Assembly (NCBI GenBank): GCA_002695025.1
Contig: NZNV01000001.1
Span: 186,001 to 250,000, forward strand
Reading direction: 5' to 3'
DNA: 64,000 nt
DNA from: Owenweeksia sp.
Lineage (GTDB): Bacteria > Bacteroidota > Bacteroidia > Flavobacteriales > Schleiferiaceae
Within the stretch, counting starts at the first letter, position 1. Each line of letters begins with the position of its first letter. The notes beneath the pieces were generated by a model that was given only the letters and a program-made list of their open reading frames with translations, was not told the DNA's origin and did no database searches. The position numbers and the translations under genes were made by a program. Shown piece by piece: positions 53,848-62,830 of this stretch.

Positions 53848-54548
53848 TGAAAAAGCTTTTTTATATGCTCCTGGCGGGAATGTTCGCAACCGCTGTTTAT
53901 GCGCAAAGTGAGGCCGGTGATACATCTTATACCGCGAATTACTTTATCGGAATGGAAGATGCTTCCAAGGGTAAAATTTGTAAGGATATAGAGGTAAAGG
54001 TAGATATCCGCAAAGAGATACCGCGTTGGTCCCGTGATGCTATTCTTAAGGAACTCAGTGATAAATTGAAACCGGCCGGAAGATTGCCATATCCTCCGGA
54101 GGATTCGCTCTTTAAAACCTGTGAAAGCTGGGAGACCGAGAAGATGAGCCTTATTGCGGATATTATGTTCTGGGAGCCCGGTGATCAGATGTGTGTGGTC
54201 TATTACCTGGATGAAGAGGATTGTTGTGCCCCCCGGAAAAATAAGCGAAGCGCTTACGTGCATAACCTGGACCTGAAGAATAAAGACTTTTACCAGTTGG
54301 AGCCGCTCTACAAAAAATACAAGACGCAAATTGACCAGGATGTAATGAGCAATGTGCGCAGGAAGTATCGCTCCAACCGCGACAGGCGTTTTATTAACAT
54401 GATCACCATTGAGGAGCTACCACCCCTGGGTTTTAATAAAGGTGGATTGGTGGTTTTTACTCGCTCTGCAATTGGTGGTAAAAATCAGCACGTACCCTGG
54501 GTGGTATCGCAAGCCCGTTTACCGGAAACTTTGCCCACCACCCGATGA
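53847..54548 (+). CDS. Secreted protein of unknown function
   Basis: A 233-residue product with a signal peptide (about 1-20, ending AVYAQ). The mature protein is charged and mostly helix/coil, with NVRRKYRSNRDRRFINMITIEELPPLGFNKGGLVVFTRSAI near the end, and carries a Cys-Cys pair (DEEDCCAPRKNKR). It shows no family I recognise. It overlaps both neighbours by one to four bases, so it belongs to a tight four-gene run (53449-54874). Confidence 0.7.
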   Translation: MKKLFYMLLAGMFATAVYAQSEAGDTSYTANYFIGMEDASKGKICKDIEVKVDIRKEIPRWSRDAILKELSDKLKPAGRLPYPPEDSLFKTCESWETEKMSLIADIMFWEPGDQMCVVYYLDEEDCCAPRKNKRSAYVHNLDLKNKDFYQLEPLYKKYKTQIDQDVMSNVRRKYRSNRDRRFINMITIEELPPLGFNKGGLVVFTRSAIGGKNQHVPWVVSQARLPETLPTTR

Positions 54549-54874
54549 TCTCCTGGGACGATTTTACAAAGGTGGATATCCGGGTAGGAACGGTTATAAA
54601 AGCAGAAGCATTTCCGGAAGCCCGTAAACCAGCTTATAAGCTTGTAATTGACTTTGGGGAATTAGGTACCCGTAAAACATCGGCCCAGATCACTAAACTG
54701 TATACACCTGATACGATTACCGGAAAGCAGGTGGTGGCGGTGATTAACTTCCCACCTAAACAAATTGCTAATTTTGTGAGTGAGTGCCTGGTGCTTGGGG
54801 CCGTAAATAGCAATGGGGAGGTAACTTTACTTACTACCCTGGGTAGCGCTCCAAACGGTCTTCGCATTTCCTGA
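54545..54874 (+). CDS. tRNA-binding OB-fold protein (CsaA-like)
   Basis: A 109-residue protein of the EMAP-II/Trbp111/CsaA OB-fold type. Its motifs are FTKVDIRVGTVIKAEAFPEARKPAYKLVIDFGELGTRKTSAQIT and KQVVAVINFPPKQIANFVSECLVLGA. Relatives bind tRNA or act as a secretion chaperone. The start overlaps the preceding stop (ATGA). Confidence 0.9.
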   Translation: MISWDDFTKVDIRVGTVIKAEAFPEARKPAYKLVIDFGELGTRKTSAQITKLYTPDTITGKQVVAVINFPPKQIANFVSECLVLGAVNSNGEVTLLTTLGSAPNGLRIS

Positions 54875-54876
54875 AC

Positions 54877-54903
54877 ACCGGATTTTTTTTAAATTCCGGT
54901 TTT
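54877..54903 (+). terminator. Terminator after the csaA-like gene
   Basis: ACCGGA (54877-54882) pairs with TCCGGT (54895-54900) around a T-rich loop and is followed by TTT. It lies 2 bases after the stop codon and may end the preceding four-gene run. Confidence 0.6.
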
Positions 54904-54914
54904 AATCCTGTACC

Positions 54915-55289
54915 ATGCAACATGCCTTAAAGTGGTTTGAGATACCGGTAGCCGATATGGAGCGCGCCAGGAAATTCTACAGCAACCTTTTGAATATTCA
55001 ATTGGAGGATCTTGAGTTGGCTAATCAGTTAAAAATGGCTTTGTTTCCCGCTGAAGAAGGAAAAGTAAGCGGAGCTCTGTGCTATTATCCCGGGTTTTAC
55101 AAGCCCTCTGCAGAAGGAGTCACGATCTATTTAAATGCAGATCCGGACCTGGCTATAGCCCTGGAAAAACTGGAAGGCCTGGGTGGAAAGTTAATCGTTC
55201 CCAAAAATCAGATCAGTGAAGAGAGAGGCTATATGAGTATCATAATGGATACGGAAGGAAACCGCATCGGGTTGATGTCACGCAATTAG
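54915..55289 (+). CDS. VOC-family (glyoxalase-like) protein
   Basis: A 124-residue protein with the vicinal-oxygen-chelate fold: KWFEIPVADMERARKFYSNLL opens the first module, and YMSIIMDTEGNRIGLMSRN closes the second. Metal-binding positions are not clear from sequence, so it may be a non-enzymatic binding member. The specific substrate is unknown. Confidence 0.88.
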   Translation: MQHALKWFEIPVADMERARKFYSNLLNIQLEDLELANQLKMALFPAEEGKVSGALCYYPGFYKPSAEGVTIYLNADPDLAIALEKLEGLGGKLIVPKNQISEERGYMSIIMDTEGNRIGLMSRN

Positions 55290-55315
55290 GAACACTATTT
55301 GATCGTTTATTCTCC

Positions 55316-55906
55316 GTGAAAAAACCGGTATTGCAAAACGAATTATTGGTTCAGCGCCTGTTTGAAGTACTGACGGATATTCCTGAGCCTAAACTGAACG
55401 GAAAGCCCTCTGATGAGATCTTTGTAAAAGGGCTGATCCGGCAATCAGCGGTAAAAAGCAGCTCGGTTTCCGCAGCATTGTCCATTCCCGGAGGTGTAGC
55501 GGGACTATTGTCTGTGGTTCCCGATGTAATGACGGTTTGGCGTATACAGGCCCAGATGATCAGTAATATTGCTGCAGCCTATGGTAAGAACAGCCTGCTT
55601 ACCCGTGAACAGATGCTTTGGTGCATGTTCCGGCAAGTAGGGGTGGGACTGGTAAAAGAGCTTGTAATACAGCAAGGCGGTCGCTTTCTGGTGCAACATT
55701 ACGGAAAAAAGAACCTGGCTGAATTGATCCGCAAACTGGGGTTAAAACTTGCTCATCAACAGGCTTTGCGCATGGCGGGGCGCGTGCTGCCGGTAGTAGG
55801 TTCATTATCGGCCGGAGCATTGACTTACTACGATACCCATCGGGTGGGTAAAAACGCCATTCGGCTCTATTCCAGGGAAGTGATCCTGCTTCCCCCTGCT
55901 CATTAA
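55316..55906 (+). CDS. EcsC-like protein
   Basis: A 196-residue product starting with GTG at 55316. It shows glycine-rich, amphipathic stretches resembling the EcsC family: SVSAALSIPGGVAGLLSVVPDVMTVWRIQAQMISNIAAAYGKN and GRVLPVVGSLSAGALTYYDTHRVGKNAIRLYSRE. EcsC is named from a Bacillus ABC-transporter locus, and its molecular function is unknown. Here no ABC genes adjoin, so the role is open. Confidence 0.7.
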   Translation: MKKPVLQNELLVQRLFEVLTDIPEPKLNGKPSDEIFVKGLIRQSAVKSSSVSAALSIPGGVAGLLSVVPDVMTVWRIQAQMISNIAAAYGKNSLLTREQMLWCMFRQVGVGLVKELVIQQGGRFLVQHYGKKNLAELIRKLGLKLAHQQALRMAGRVLPVVGSLSAGALTYYDTHRVGKNAIRLYSREVILLPPAH

Positions 55907-56020
55907 ATTTTTTGTGATCCTTTTTCCCGGTAGAACGTTGGGGCCTTAGTGAATATAGAATAGGAACTATACTCATTGAACTAAAAGTTTTAAGTTCAAC
56001 CATGAATTTTAAAATTCGGC

Positions 56021-57286
56021 ATGGCAGAGGATAAAAGTAAATTGGGTCCTGTACAGGTATGGGCGCTTGCAGCCGGTGGTATGGTAGGAGGAGGCATTTA
56101 CACCGTTTTGGGAGTAATAGTAGCTATCTCTGCTCAATGGACATGGTTGTCATTTCTGATCACGGGTATAATTGCCCTTACATCCGCCTACAGCTATGTT
56201 TTTCTTTCCAATAAATTCAAGGAAAAAGGAGGGGCCTTTGCTTTTCTGGAAGAAGTAAATGACCATAAAATTGCCGGTAGTCTTAGTTGGCTTTTGATTA
56301 TCGGGTACGTACTTACCATTTCGGTATATGCTTATGCTTTCGGTCATTATGTAGCTTTTGCATTTCATGGCAGTGCGCTGTGGATAAGATTGCTGGCTGC
56401 CGGGGTGGTGGCCATACTTATTGCATTAAACCTGGCAGGGGTGGGAAAACTCACTACCGTGGAAATCATTATCGTCTCTGCGAACCTCCTTGCATTAGTA
56501 GTATTAGCCGCCTATGGACTCAGCCAATGGGATACTACCCAGTTGGTAGCCGGAATAGAGCCCCGGCCGCTTTGGTCAGGCATGATTGGCGGAGCAGCTA
56601 TTTTTATGGCGTATGAAGGCTTCCAGTTATTGAGTTATGAATACGACCGTATACGTAAACCCGAGAAATATTTTATGCCGGTTTTATTGGTTGCGGTGGC
56701 CTTTGTGGTAATCCTCTATATGTTGGTAGCTGTGGGAGCTACTATGCTGGGCGGAGCGGCTTCTATAATCAGTTTTAAGCAGATAGCCTTATCCGTAGTG
56801 GCTCAAAAAGCCTTTGGTAGTGTGGGAATGATCATCATGACATTGGCTGCAGGCTTTGCCACCTCTGCGGCTATCAATTCTACGCTTTTCTCCACGGCTA
56901 ACCTGACCAGGAGCATTGCTGAAAAAAATGAATTACCAGCCTGGTTCAGTCATACAAATGGTAATGATGTACCAGACCGGTCCATCATTCTTTTGGGAGT
57001 ACTTGCCGCTGTGCTGGCTGTTACCGGTTCACTTAGTTCACTGGTAGAGGCGGCAAGCCTTATTTTCCTATGCACCTTCGGAGTAGTCAACTGGCTGGCC
57101 TACCGAGAGTCACATAAGCGAAAATGGATTCCTTTACTAGGCATAGCGGTGGGGGCAGCAACTGGGATATCACTCTTATTTCGCCTGGCCATATCCAAAC
57201 CCATTGCACTGGGAGGTATGCTTCTCCTGGTATTGTTGATCTTATTGGGAAGGCCGTACTTAATCCGTAAAAATGGATCCTCATGA
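56021..57286 (+). CDS. APC-superfamily amino-acid permease
   Basis: A 421-residue transporter with 12 helices. The first helix carries the APC substrate-binding signature (WALAAGGMVGGGIYTVLGVI), and the sixth region reads GGAAIFMAYEGFQLLSYEYDRIRKPEKYFMPV. It resembles bacterial amino-acid/amine permeases. The substrate is unknown. It overlaps the DUF4397-like gene by 4 bases at the stop. Confidence 0.9.
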   Translation: MAEDKSKLGPVQVWALAAGGMVGGGIYTVLGVIVAISAQWTWLSFLITGIIALTSAYSYVFLSNKFKEKGGAFAFLEEVNDHKIAGSLSWLLIIGYVLTISVYAYAFGHYVAFAFHGSALWIRLLAAGVVAILIALNLAGVGKLTTVEIIIVSANLLALVVLAAYGLSQWDTTQLVAGIEPRPLWSGMIGGAAIFMAYEGFQLLSYEYDRIRKPEKYFMPVLLVAVAFVVILYMLVAVGATMLGGAASIISFKQIALSVVAQKAFGSVGMIIMTLAAGFATSAAINSTLFSTANLTRSIAEKNELPAWFSHTNGNDVPDRSIILLGVLAAVLAVTGSLSSLVEAASLIFLCTFGVVNWLAYRESHKRKWIPLLGIAVGAATGISLLFRLAISKPIALGGMLLLVLLILLGRPYLIRKNGSS

Positions 57287-58035
57287 GGTACGTGATTTGT
57301 TTTTTAACTGTATGGGTTTGCTTTAGCGCTTGCAAAAACAAGCCTTCTGATGAAAATGCCCGTTTACGGATAGGGCAATTTTTGGGATACAATAATCCGG
57401 CTATTATTATTATATCCAAAGATGGCAAAGATGTACTCAGGGAAGAGTATCGTGCTGGCCTTCTCACCCACTATCATAGCTTTTCACCTGGTATCTACCG
57501 GATTAGGGTTTTACGGAAGGCACAACCGCTCCTTGAAAAGAAAGTAGGTTTGGGCCCAGGAGGTATATATACACTATGCCTTACAGGCACTCCTTTACCG
57601 GCCCAGGATATTAATAAGCAAACTGTGAGGGACCAACTTATGCATTTGGTGGAAGGTGCGGCAGGAATTACTAAAAACGGGTATCTGCCTCAATTGCTGG
57701 TTCTGAATGACTATTTCTCTCTTACTGGGAAAAATACCGGGATACGCTTTCTTAATATGGCAGAGGGCATGGAACCTGTAGATGTGGAAATAAAGGACTC
57801 CAACGCTGATTCCAAAATGGAGATCTCCCATAATTCGTACCCATTGATTTCAAATGTGGAAACCCTACAGGCCGGGAAATACAGCTTTACACTGACCTAC
57901 TCCGGGGGCCCTGGGATTATATTGGAGCAACCGGTACATCTGGAGCCCCGTAAACTATATACCTTTTTTATTACCGGAGCGTGTGATAATGAAAAGCAAG
58001 TTTTGAAACTTGTATCAGGCAGCAGTAAAAACTAA
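57283..58035 (+). CDS. DUF4397-like lipoprotein
   Basis: A 250-residue lipoprotein (lipobox VCFSAC, Cys about residue 17). It appears to hold two similar beta-rich halves: LRIGQFLGYNNPAIIIISKDGKDVL...HYHSFSPGIYRIRV and IRFLNMAEGMEPVDVEIKDSNADSK...LISNVETLQAGKYSFTLTY, each ending in a strand before a Leu/Tyr-T-x-C/F stretch. The second half fits the DUF4397 pattern. Function is unknown. The start overlaps the permease stop, so they may be coregulated. Confidence 0.7.
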   Translation: MRYVICFLTVWVCFSACKNKPSDENARLRIGQFLGYNNPAIIIISKDGKDVLREEYRAGLLTHYHSFSPGIYRIRVLRKAQPLLEKKVGLGPGGIYTLCLTGTPLPAQDINKQTVRDQLMHLVEGAAGITKNGYLPQLLVLNDYFSLTGKNTGIRFLNMAEGMEPVDVEIKDSNADSKMEISHNSYPLISNVETLQAGKYSFTLTYSGGPGIILEQPVHLEPRKLYTFFITGACDNEKQVLKLVSGSSKN

Positions 58036-58045
58036 AAGGTGCATC

Positions 58046-59272
58046 CTAATTCTTGGCTTCCTGCTTTTCGCTATCGGGTTTAGATCCTGTATTACGGACG
58101 TTTACCACTTTTTTAAGTATGTCAAACCAAAAAGGAGCGCCCAGCGTAATGGCCAACGCGGTAATCAGCCAGCCTATGAATTTCTGGATGGATATCTGGC
58201 CTATTACCGCATGAAACAAATCATCACTATACTTTTGTACAGCCGCCCAGGTTTGGTTCTTACCCGGTTTATCCTTCTTTAACTTTGCTGAAATATCCTT
58301 GTACTTGGGAATTTCCCATCCCATGCCCAGGATTTCACGAGCCTCGTACAACTCATCCGTTACCAGGTCATTAATAGCTCCGTTTATAGAGTCTATCCGC
58401 GATTTAGGAAGCGTACTCACGGTTTGGGTCACTGTGTTGGAAGGAGCCTGCGCGTTGGTTACCGGAGGGGCAGCAGCGGTAGAGCTTCCGGTATCAGCCT
58501 GAGTCGTGCCGGCCGCTGGAATTCCCTGAACAACGGTATCCTTTTTGGTTTGGGAGCTGATGTAGGTATTGGCCAGTTGCACAATCTTTTCCCGTGCCTC
58601 GGGGTCATTGGCCAGCTTGTCAGCAATACTGAAAGTATCTGCATCAATAGCTACACTGGTCACAAAACCCAAAATAAGCAATACCTTTTGCACATGGCGC
58701 TTATACCACCCGGAAGCCCGTTCCATCATATCATCGTACCACTGCTGTAGCAGCTTATCCAGCTTATCCACATCTCCCTGGGCTTCACGCACAAAGGTGA
58801 GTAAGGAAGTGCGTGTAGGGCCTTCAGGAACCTGAGCTTTAATGCGCTCTGCCAGTTGGGTAAAATCCCGGTTAATGGCTTCAGGGTCGTCCAGTATATC
58901 AATAAGTATCTTGGAAAAATTGGCTTTATTGAGGTATGAAGGGCGGTTGTGTTTTTCGTCTTCGGAGGAGTTTTGCTTATTCCTGGCAAACTTTACGATG
59001 AGCGGGTGCTGGTAGAATTGTACACCGAGGTCTGCTTTGTCAGGGTCCACCGTTTTGGCTGACTTATCCTGTTTATCCTGCTTTTTTTTGGACTGTTTTG
59101 GGTTAAAGTCATCGCTCAGCATGGTGCGGATGGCTGTGTATAGCACTTCGCCACGTTTGGAAGTGAAAACGGACATGATGAGCTCGTTCAGACTGGAGAC
59201 CAGCAAGCTCAAAAGAAGGTACACCATGATCAGACCGATCACAATGTCCAGGAATTCGGATCCGAAGAACAT
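58046..59272 (-). CDS. Membrane protein of unknown function
   Basis: A 408-residue protein. The N-terminus MFFGSEFLDIVIGLIMVYLLLSLLVSSLNELIMS is a membrane helix typical of an uncharacterised bacterial family. Two more helices lie near residue 205 (VLLILGFVTSVAIDADTFSIADKL) and 370-390 (FIGWLITALAITLGAPFWFDILKKVVN). Between them is a low-complexity Ala/Thr/Pro/Gln linker (about 250-300). The C-terminus is charged. Its gene is convergent with the DUF4397-like gene and divergent from mdh. I cannot assign a role. Confidence 0.75.
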   Translation of the reverse strand: MFFGSEFLDIVIGLIMVYLLLSLLVSSLNELIMSVFTSKRGEVLYTAIRTMLSDDFNPKQSKKKQDKQDKSAKTVDPDKADLGVQFYQHPLIVKFARNKQNSSEDEKHNRPSYLNKANFSKILIDILDDPEAINRDFTQLAERIKAQVPEGPTRTSLLTFVREAQGDVDKLDKLLQQWYDDMMERASGWYKRHVQKVLLILGFVTSVAIDADTFSIADKLANDPEAREKIVQLANTYISSQTKKDTVVQGIPAAGTTQADTGSSTAAAPPVTNAQAPSNTVTQTVSTLPKSRIDSINGAINDLVTDELYEAREILGMGWEIPKYKDISAKLKKDKPGKNQTWAAVQKYSDDLFHAVIGQISIQKFIGWLITALAITLGAPFWFDILKKVVNVRNTGSKPDSEKQEAKN

Positions 59273-59452
59273 ACGATAAAGGTTTGGTTACTATTTGTTT
59301 GGCAATTTAAAAGTAGTAAAATCTGCATTTGGAGGGGATGACGTTCACTCAAAATCCCGGCCGCCTGACTCAAAAAATGGGGAATTTGTACAAAAGCCGT
59401 CTTTTTAGGCTGAATAACAGCTTATTCATTATCACATTTGCGATGGGTGTTA

Positions 59453-59460
59453 TACCTTTG
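59453..59460 (+). promoter_or_regulatory. Candidate -7 element for mdh
   Basis: TACCTTTG fits TAnnTTTG and lies 41 bases before the mdh ATG. A TTTG at 59437-59440 is nearer than the usual -33 spacing, so only the -7 element is convincing. The remainder of the 229-base divergent gap shows no gene. Confidence 0.45.
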
Positions 59461-59501
59461 GGCTCCCAAATGATTTCAACAATTAAAATCTCTATAATAG
59501 A

Positions 59502-60440
59502 ATGAAGATCACCGTAGTAGGTGCCGGTAACGTAGGCGCCACCTGTGCCGATGCCTGTGCACGCCTGGAATTAGCCAATGAAGTAGTTCTAGTGGATATC
59601 AAGGAAGGTCTGGCTGAGGGTAAATCCCTGGATATATGGGAAACCTCACCGATCAGCCTTTACGATACCCGCGTAACCGGTTCCACCAATGACTACTCCA
59701 AAACAGCGGGCTCTGATGTGGTTGTGATCACTTCAGGACTGCCCCGTAAACCCGGAATGAGCCGTGACGACCTTATCAATACCAACGCCAAGATCGTTAA
59801 GTCGGTAACCGAAAACGTGATCGAGCATTCGCCCGAGGCTATCATCATTGTGGTTTCCAACCCACTGGATGTAATGTGTTATACGGCTTACCTCACTACC
59901 GGTAAAAAGAATAAGAACAAAGTGATCGGTATGGCCGGTATCCTGGATACAGCCCGCTACCGTTCTTTCCTGGCTATGGAGCTGGATTGCTCTCCAAAGG
60001 ATATCCAGGCTGTATTAATGGGTGGCCATGGTGATACCATGGTTCCGCTTCCCCGCTATACTACTGTTGGTGGTATCCCGGTTACTGAACTGGTGGCCAA
60101 GGATAAACTGGATGCTATCATTGAGCGCACCAAAAAAGGTGGTGGCGAACTGGTAAACCTGATGGGAACTTCCGCATGGTATGCTCCCGGTACCGCTGCT
60201 GCCCAGATGGTGGAGGCTATTGTACGCGATCAGAAACGCATTTTCCCATGTTGTGCATGGTTGGAAGGTGAGTATGGCCTTAATGATATTTACCTGGGTG
60301 TACCTGTAAAACTGGGTAAAGGTGGTATTGAGCAGGTTATTGAGCTTGACCTGAATGATGACGAGAAGGCTCTGCTTAACGAGTCGGCTGGCCATGTACG
60401 TGAAGTAATGAACGTACTGGACGATATGAAGATGTTCTAA
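59502..60440 (+). CDS. mdh: Malate dehydrogenase
   Basis: Mdh interconverts malate and oxaloacetate in the citric-acid cycle, cytoplasmic and NAD-dependent. The 312-residue product shows the NAD motif VVGAGNVGATCADACARLE, substrate-binding arginines in GLPRKPGMSRDDLI, the catalytic D/H pair (ILDTARYRSFLA; GGHGDTMVPLPRY), and EYGLNDIYLGVPVKLGKGGIEQV. The LDH-like group of malate dehydrogenases (bacterial type) fits better than lactate dehydrogenase, given the Arg in the loop after GLPR. It ends at a strong terminator. Confidence 0.97.
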   Translation: MKITVVGAGNVGATCADACARLELANEVVLVDIKEGLAEGKSLDIWETSPISLYDTRVTGSTNDYSKTAGSDVVVITSGLPRKPGMSRDDLINTNAKIVKSVTENVIEHSPEAIIIVVSNPLDVMCYTAYLTTGKKNKNKVIGMAGILDTARYRSFLAMELDCSPKDIQAVLMGGHGDTMVPLPRYTTVGGIPVTELVAKDKLDAIIERTKKGGGELVNLMGTSAWYAPGTAAAQMVEAIVRDQKRIFPCCAWLEGEYGLNDIYLGVPVKLGKGGIEQVIELDLNDDEKALLNESAGHVREVMNVLDDMKMF

Positions 60441-60463
60441 GCTCACTTTCATAGTTTAAAGAA

Positions 60464-60489
60464 GGCCCTTCCATTGGAAGGGCTTTTTT
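60464..60489 (+). terminator. Rho-independent terminator of mdh
   Basis: GCCCTTCC (60465-60472) and GGAAGGGC (60476-60483) pair around ATT and are followed by TTTTTT. It lies 25 bases after the stop codon. Confidence 0.95.
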
Positions 60490-60547
60490 ATTTCTTTAAA
60501 ATGCTGCGGGTTAGGACTTTGAACCTGAAGTGCTATTTAGGGTTATT

Positions 60548-60931
60548 ATGGTGATGGGTAAAAAAATCATTAAAAAAGGTTTTAGCCGCTTGCGGAGTAC
60601 CCGCATTGTAAGGCCCTTTGAAACCAAGGAGAATATCATTCTACGTGATTTCCTGGCTTTGGAGCGTACTACACTGGCCAATGAACGCACTCTATTCGCC
60701 TACATACGCACCAGTCTCTATCTCATCCTTGGAGGTATTGCGCTTTTGCAACTGGAGAAGTTTAACCACCTGATATGGCTGGGATATATCTCTTTTGGTA
60801 TCAGCGTGGTACTTATCATTTACGGGGTGGTTCGCTATGTGGTGCTGAAGAGGAAGCTGCAGAAATTTTATAATACCATTGATCTGCAGCACGTTTCAAC
60901 AACAGGGAAAAAATCAGGGGAGGAAGCTTAA
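60548..60931 (+). CDS. DUF202/YidH-type membrane protein
   Basis: A protein of about 127 residues with a basic N-terminus and the DUF202 signature LRDFLALERTTLANERTLFAYIRTSLYLILGGIALLQLEKF ahead of a second helix (IWLGYISFGISVVLIIYGVVRYVVL). The family is of unknown function, also seen as YidH and as the membrane portion of Vtc proteins. ATG at 60548 and 60554 are both possible, and GTG at 60530 is less likely. Confidence 0.85.
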   Translation: MVMGKKIIKKGFSRLRSTRIVRPFETKENIILRDFLALERTTLANERTLFAYIRTSLYLILGGIALLQLEKFNHLIWLGYISFGISVVLIIYGVVRYVVLKRKLQKFYNTIDLQHVSTTGKKSGEEA

Positions 60932-60988
60932 GATTACAAACTTTAAGCCCTGAATCTCAATCTTCAACTTTGAACCTTTAACTCTGCA

Positions 60989-62788
60989 CTACTGTAACGG
61001 ATAAAAAACTGGTATCAGAAAGGTAGCCATGATCCACAAGAGCAGGTTAAGCGGTGCTCCTACCAATGTAAAATCCCGGAACTTATAGTTACCTGCACTA
61101 TAAACCATCGTATTGGTTTGATAGCCGATGGGTGTCATAAAGCTGGCGCTTCCGGCAAAGGCAATACTCAGCAGGAAGGGAATAGGGTCTACTCCCATAG
61201 CCGTGGCAATGGAAATGGCAATAGGGGCCAATAGAGCTGCGGCTGCATTATTGGACATGATTTCCGTAAGCAGGGACGTGGTAAGGTACAGGGCAGAGAT
61301 CACCGCTACAGGCCCAAACTGAGAGCCGATATTATTGATCAACAGTTCCGCTATTTGCTTGGAAACACCACTTTTATTCATAGCCTCCCCCAGGGCTAAT
61401 GCACCGGCCAGCAAGATGATCACTTTCCAGTCTATGGCCTTATAAGCTTCGGCCATGGTGGTTACCCGGAAAAAGAGCAATACTGCTATGGCACAGATAG
61501 ATCCAACCATAATAGGTACAATGTCAAAAGTAGCTAGAGCAATAGCCAGAGCAATAACACCACTGACCAGTGCCAGTCGGCCTTTCTGGACTTTTTTAAG
61601 GCCACTTTCCCGCATGGAAAGAAAGGGAGCCTGCCAAGAACCCATTATTTCGGCCAGAGTTTCGTAACCTTTTTCGTTGGTCTGCAGTAAAAGTACATCC
61701 CCGGCCCGCAGGTAAATGCGATCCAGGTTTTCAAAGCGTTGCTTACCCCTTTGGCGGATGGCCAGCACTTTAGAATTGTATTTCTGAAAGAATTCCTTTG
61801 AACTCAAAAGCTTATCCGATAATTCGGAGTTGGGAAGTATAACAACTTCCATGAGGGTGGTTTCCTCTTCCGGGAAATGTTTATCACTTAAGGCTTCGGT
61901 AAGGCGAAGGGCTTCATTCTGAAGGATGCTTTTCATTTTATCCATATCACCTTGCACCAGCAGGATATCATCTTTCTTAAGCAGGAACTCCCTGGTAGGA
62001 CTCTTATAAATACGGTCTTCACGCAACACCTGTGAAACGGATACTTCCAATCCATCCTGGCGGAAAATATTGCTGATGGTCAGGTCTTCCTCCTTATCGT
62101 TCTTGTCTTTGGTTACAATGATCTCGGTAGTATAGTTCTTGATCTGCCCTTCGTTGCGGAGCTCCCGCACTTCTTTGTTAGAAGGCAATAGCTTCCTACT
62201 CACAATTACCATATAACCGATGCCGGCCAGGAAGAAAATAAGACCCAGGGGGGCCATCTGGAACATAGAGAAGGGTTTCAGTCCGTTTTCCTCGGCAATG
62301 CCACTTACCAGCAGGTTGGTACTTGTACCAATCAACGTACAGGTACCTCCCAGTATGGCTCCGAATGAAAGGGGGATAAGGTATTTGGAGGATGGGGTTT
62401 TGGTTTTGAGTGAAGCGTTGGAGATAATGGGAATAAAAGTAGCTACTACAGGAGTGTTGTTGATAAACGCGGAGATACTACCCACAATAGCCATAATACC
62501 AAATACCGCAAAGTGGTAGCCGGCCTTCATCATTCGTATCATCAGTGGCGCAATACTTTCCACAATGCCTGTTTGTATGAGGCAATTACTGAGAATGAAC
62601 ATGGCGGCCACCGTTATGGTGGCCATATTGGCAAAACCATCCACACCCTCTTCAGGCGTTAATACTCCGCTTATCACCAGAACAGCGATAATGCTGATGG
62701 CGATATGATCTACCGTAAAGTATTCGGTAGCAAATAGCACAAAGGCTATTACTACCACAGCAATGGTTACATAGGCATCAAATCCCAT
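60989..62788 (-). CDS. SLC13/DASS permease with two RCK_C domains
   Basis: A 599-residue transporter of the divalent-anion:sodium symporter type. The first half has helices and the ASFINNTPVVATFIPII hairpin (SNT-like motif), with FGAILGGTCTLIGTSTNLLVSG. A cytosolic pair of TrkA_C/RCK_C domains sits in the middle (about 205-390: VSVSQVLREDRIYKSPTREFLLKKDDILLVQGD; LSDKLLSSKEFFQKYNSKVLAIRQRG). The second half repeats the fold (MSNNAAAALLAPIAISIA, GSASFMTPIGYQTNTMVYS). Known members carry sulfate, phosphate or dicarboxylates. The exact substrate is unknown. Confidence 0.93.
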   Translation of the reverse strand: MGFDAYVTIAVVVIAFVLFATEYFTVDHIAISIIAVLVISGVLTPEEGVDGFANMATITVAAMFILSNCLIQTGIVESIAPLMIRMMKAGYHFAVFGIMAIVGSISAFINNTPVVATFIPIISNASLKTKTPSSKYLIPLSFGAILGGTCTLIGTSTNLLVSGIAEENGLKPFSMFQMAPLGLIFFLAGIGYMVIVSRKLLPSNKEVRELRNEGQIKNYTTEIIVTKDKNDKEEDLTISNIFRQDGLEVSVSQVLREDRIYKSPTREFLLKKDDILLVQGDMDKMKSILQNEALRLTEALSDKHFPEEETTLMEVVILPNSELSDKLLSSKEFFQKYNSKVLAIRQRGKQRFENLDRIYLRAGDVLLLQTNEKGYETLAEIMGSWQAPFLSMRESGLKKVQKGRLALVSGVIALAIALATFDIVPIMVGSICAIAVLLFFRVTTMAEAYKAIDWKVIILLAGALALGEAMNKSGVSKQIAELLINNIGSQFGPVAVISALYLTTSLLTEIMSNNAAAALLAPIAISIATAMGVDPIPFLLSIAFAGSASFMTPIGYQTNTMVYSAGNYKFRDFTLVGAPLNLLLWIMATFLIPVFYPLQ

Positions 62789-62830
62789 AATTTCATAAAG
62801 CTAAGAGTTCTCATAAAGTTCAGAGCACAT

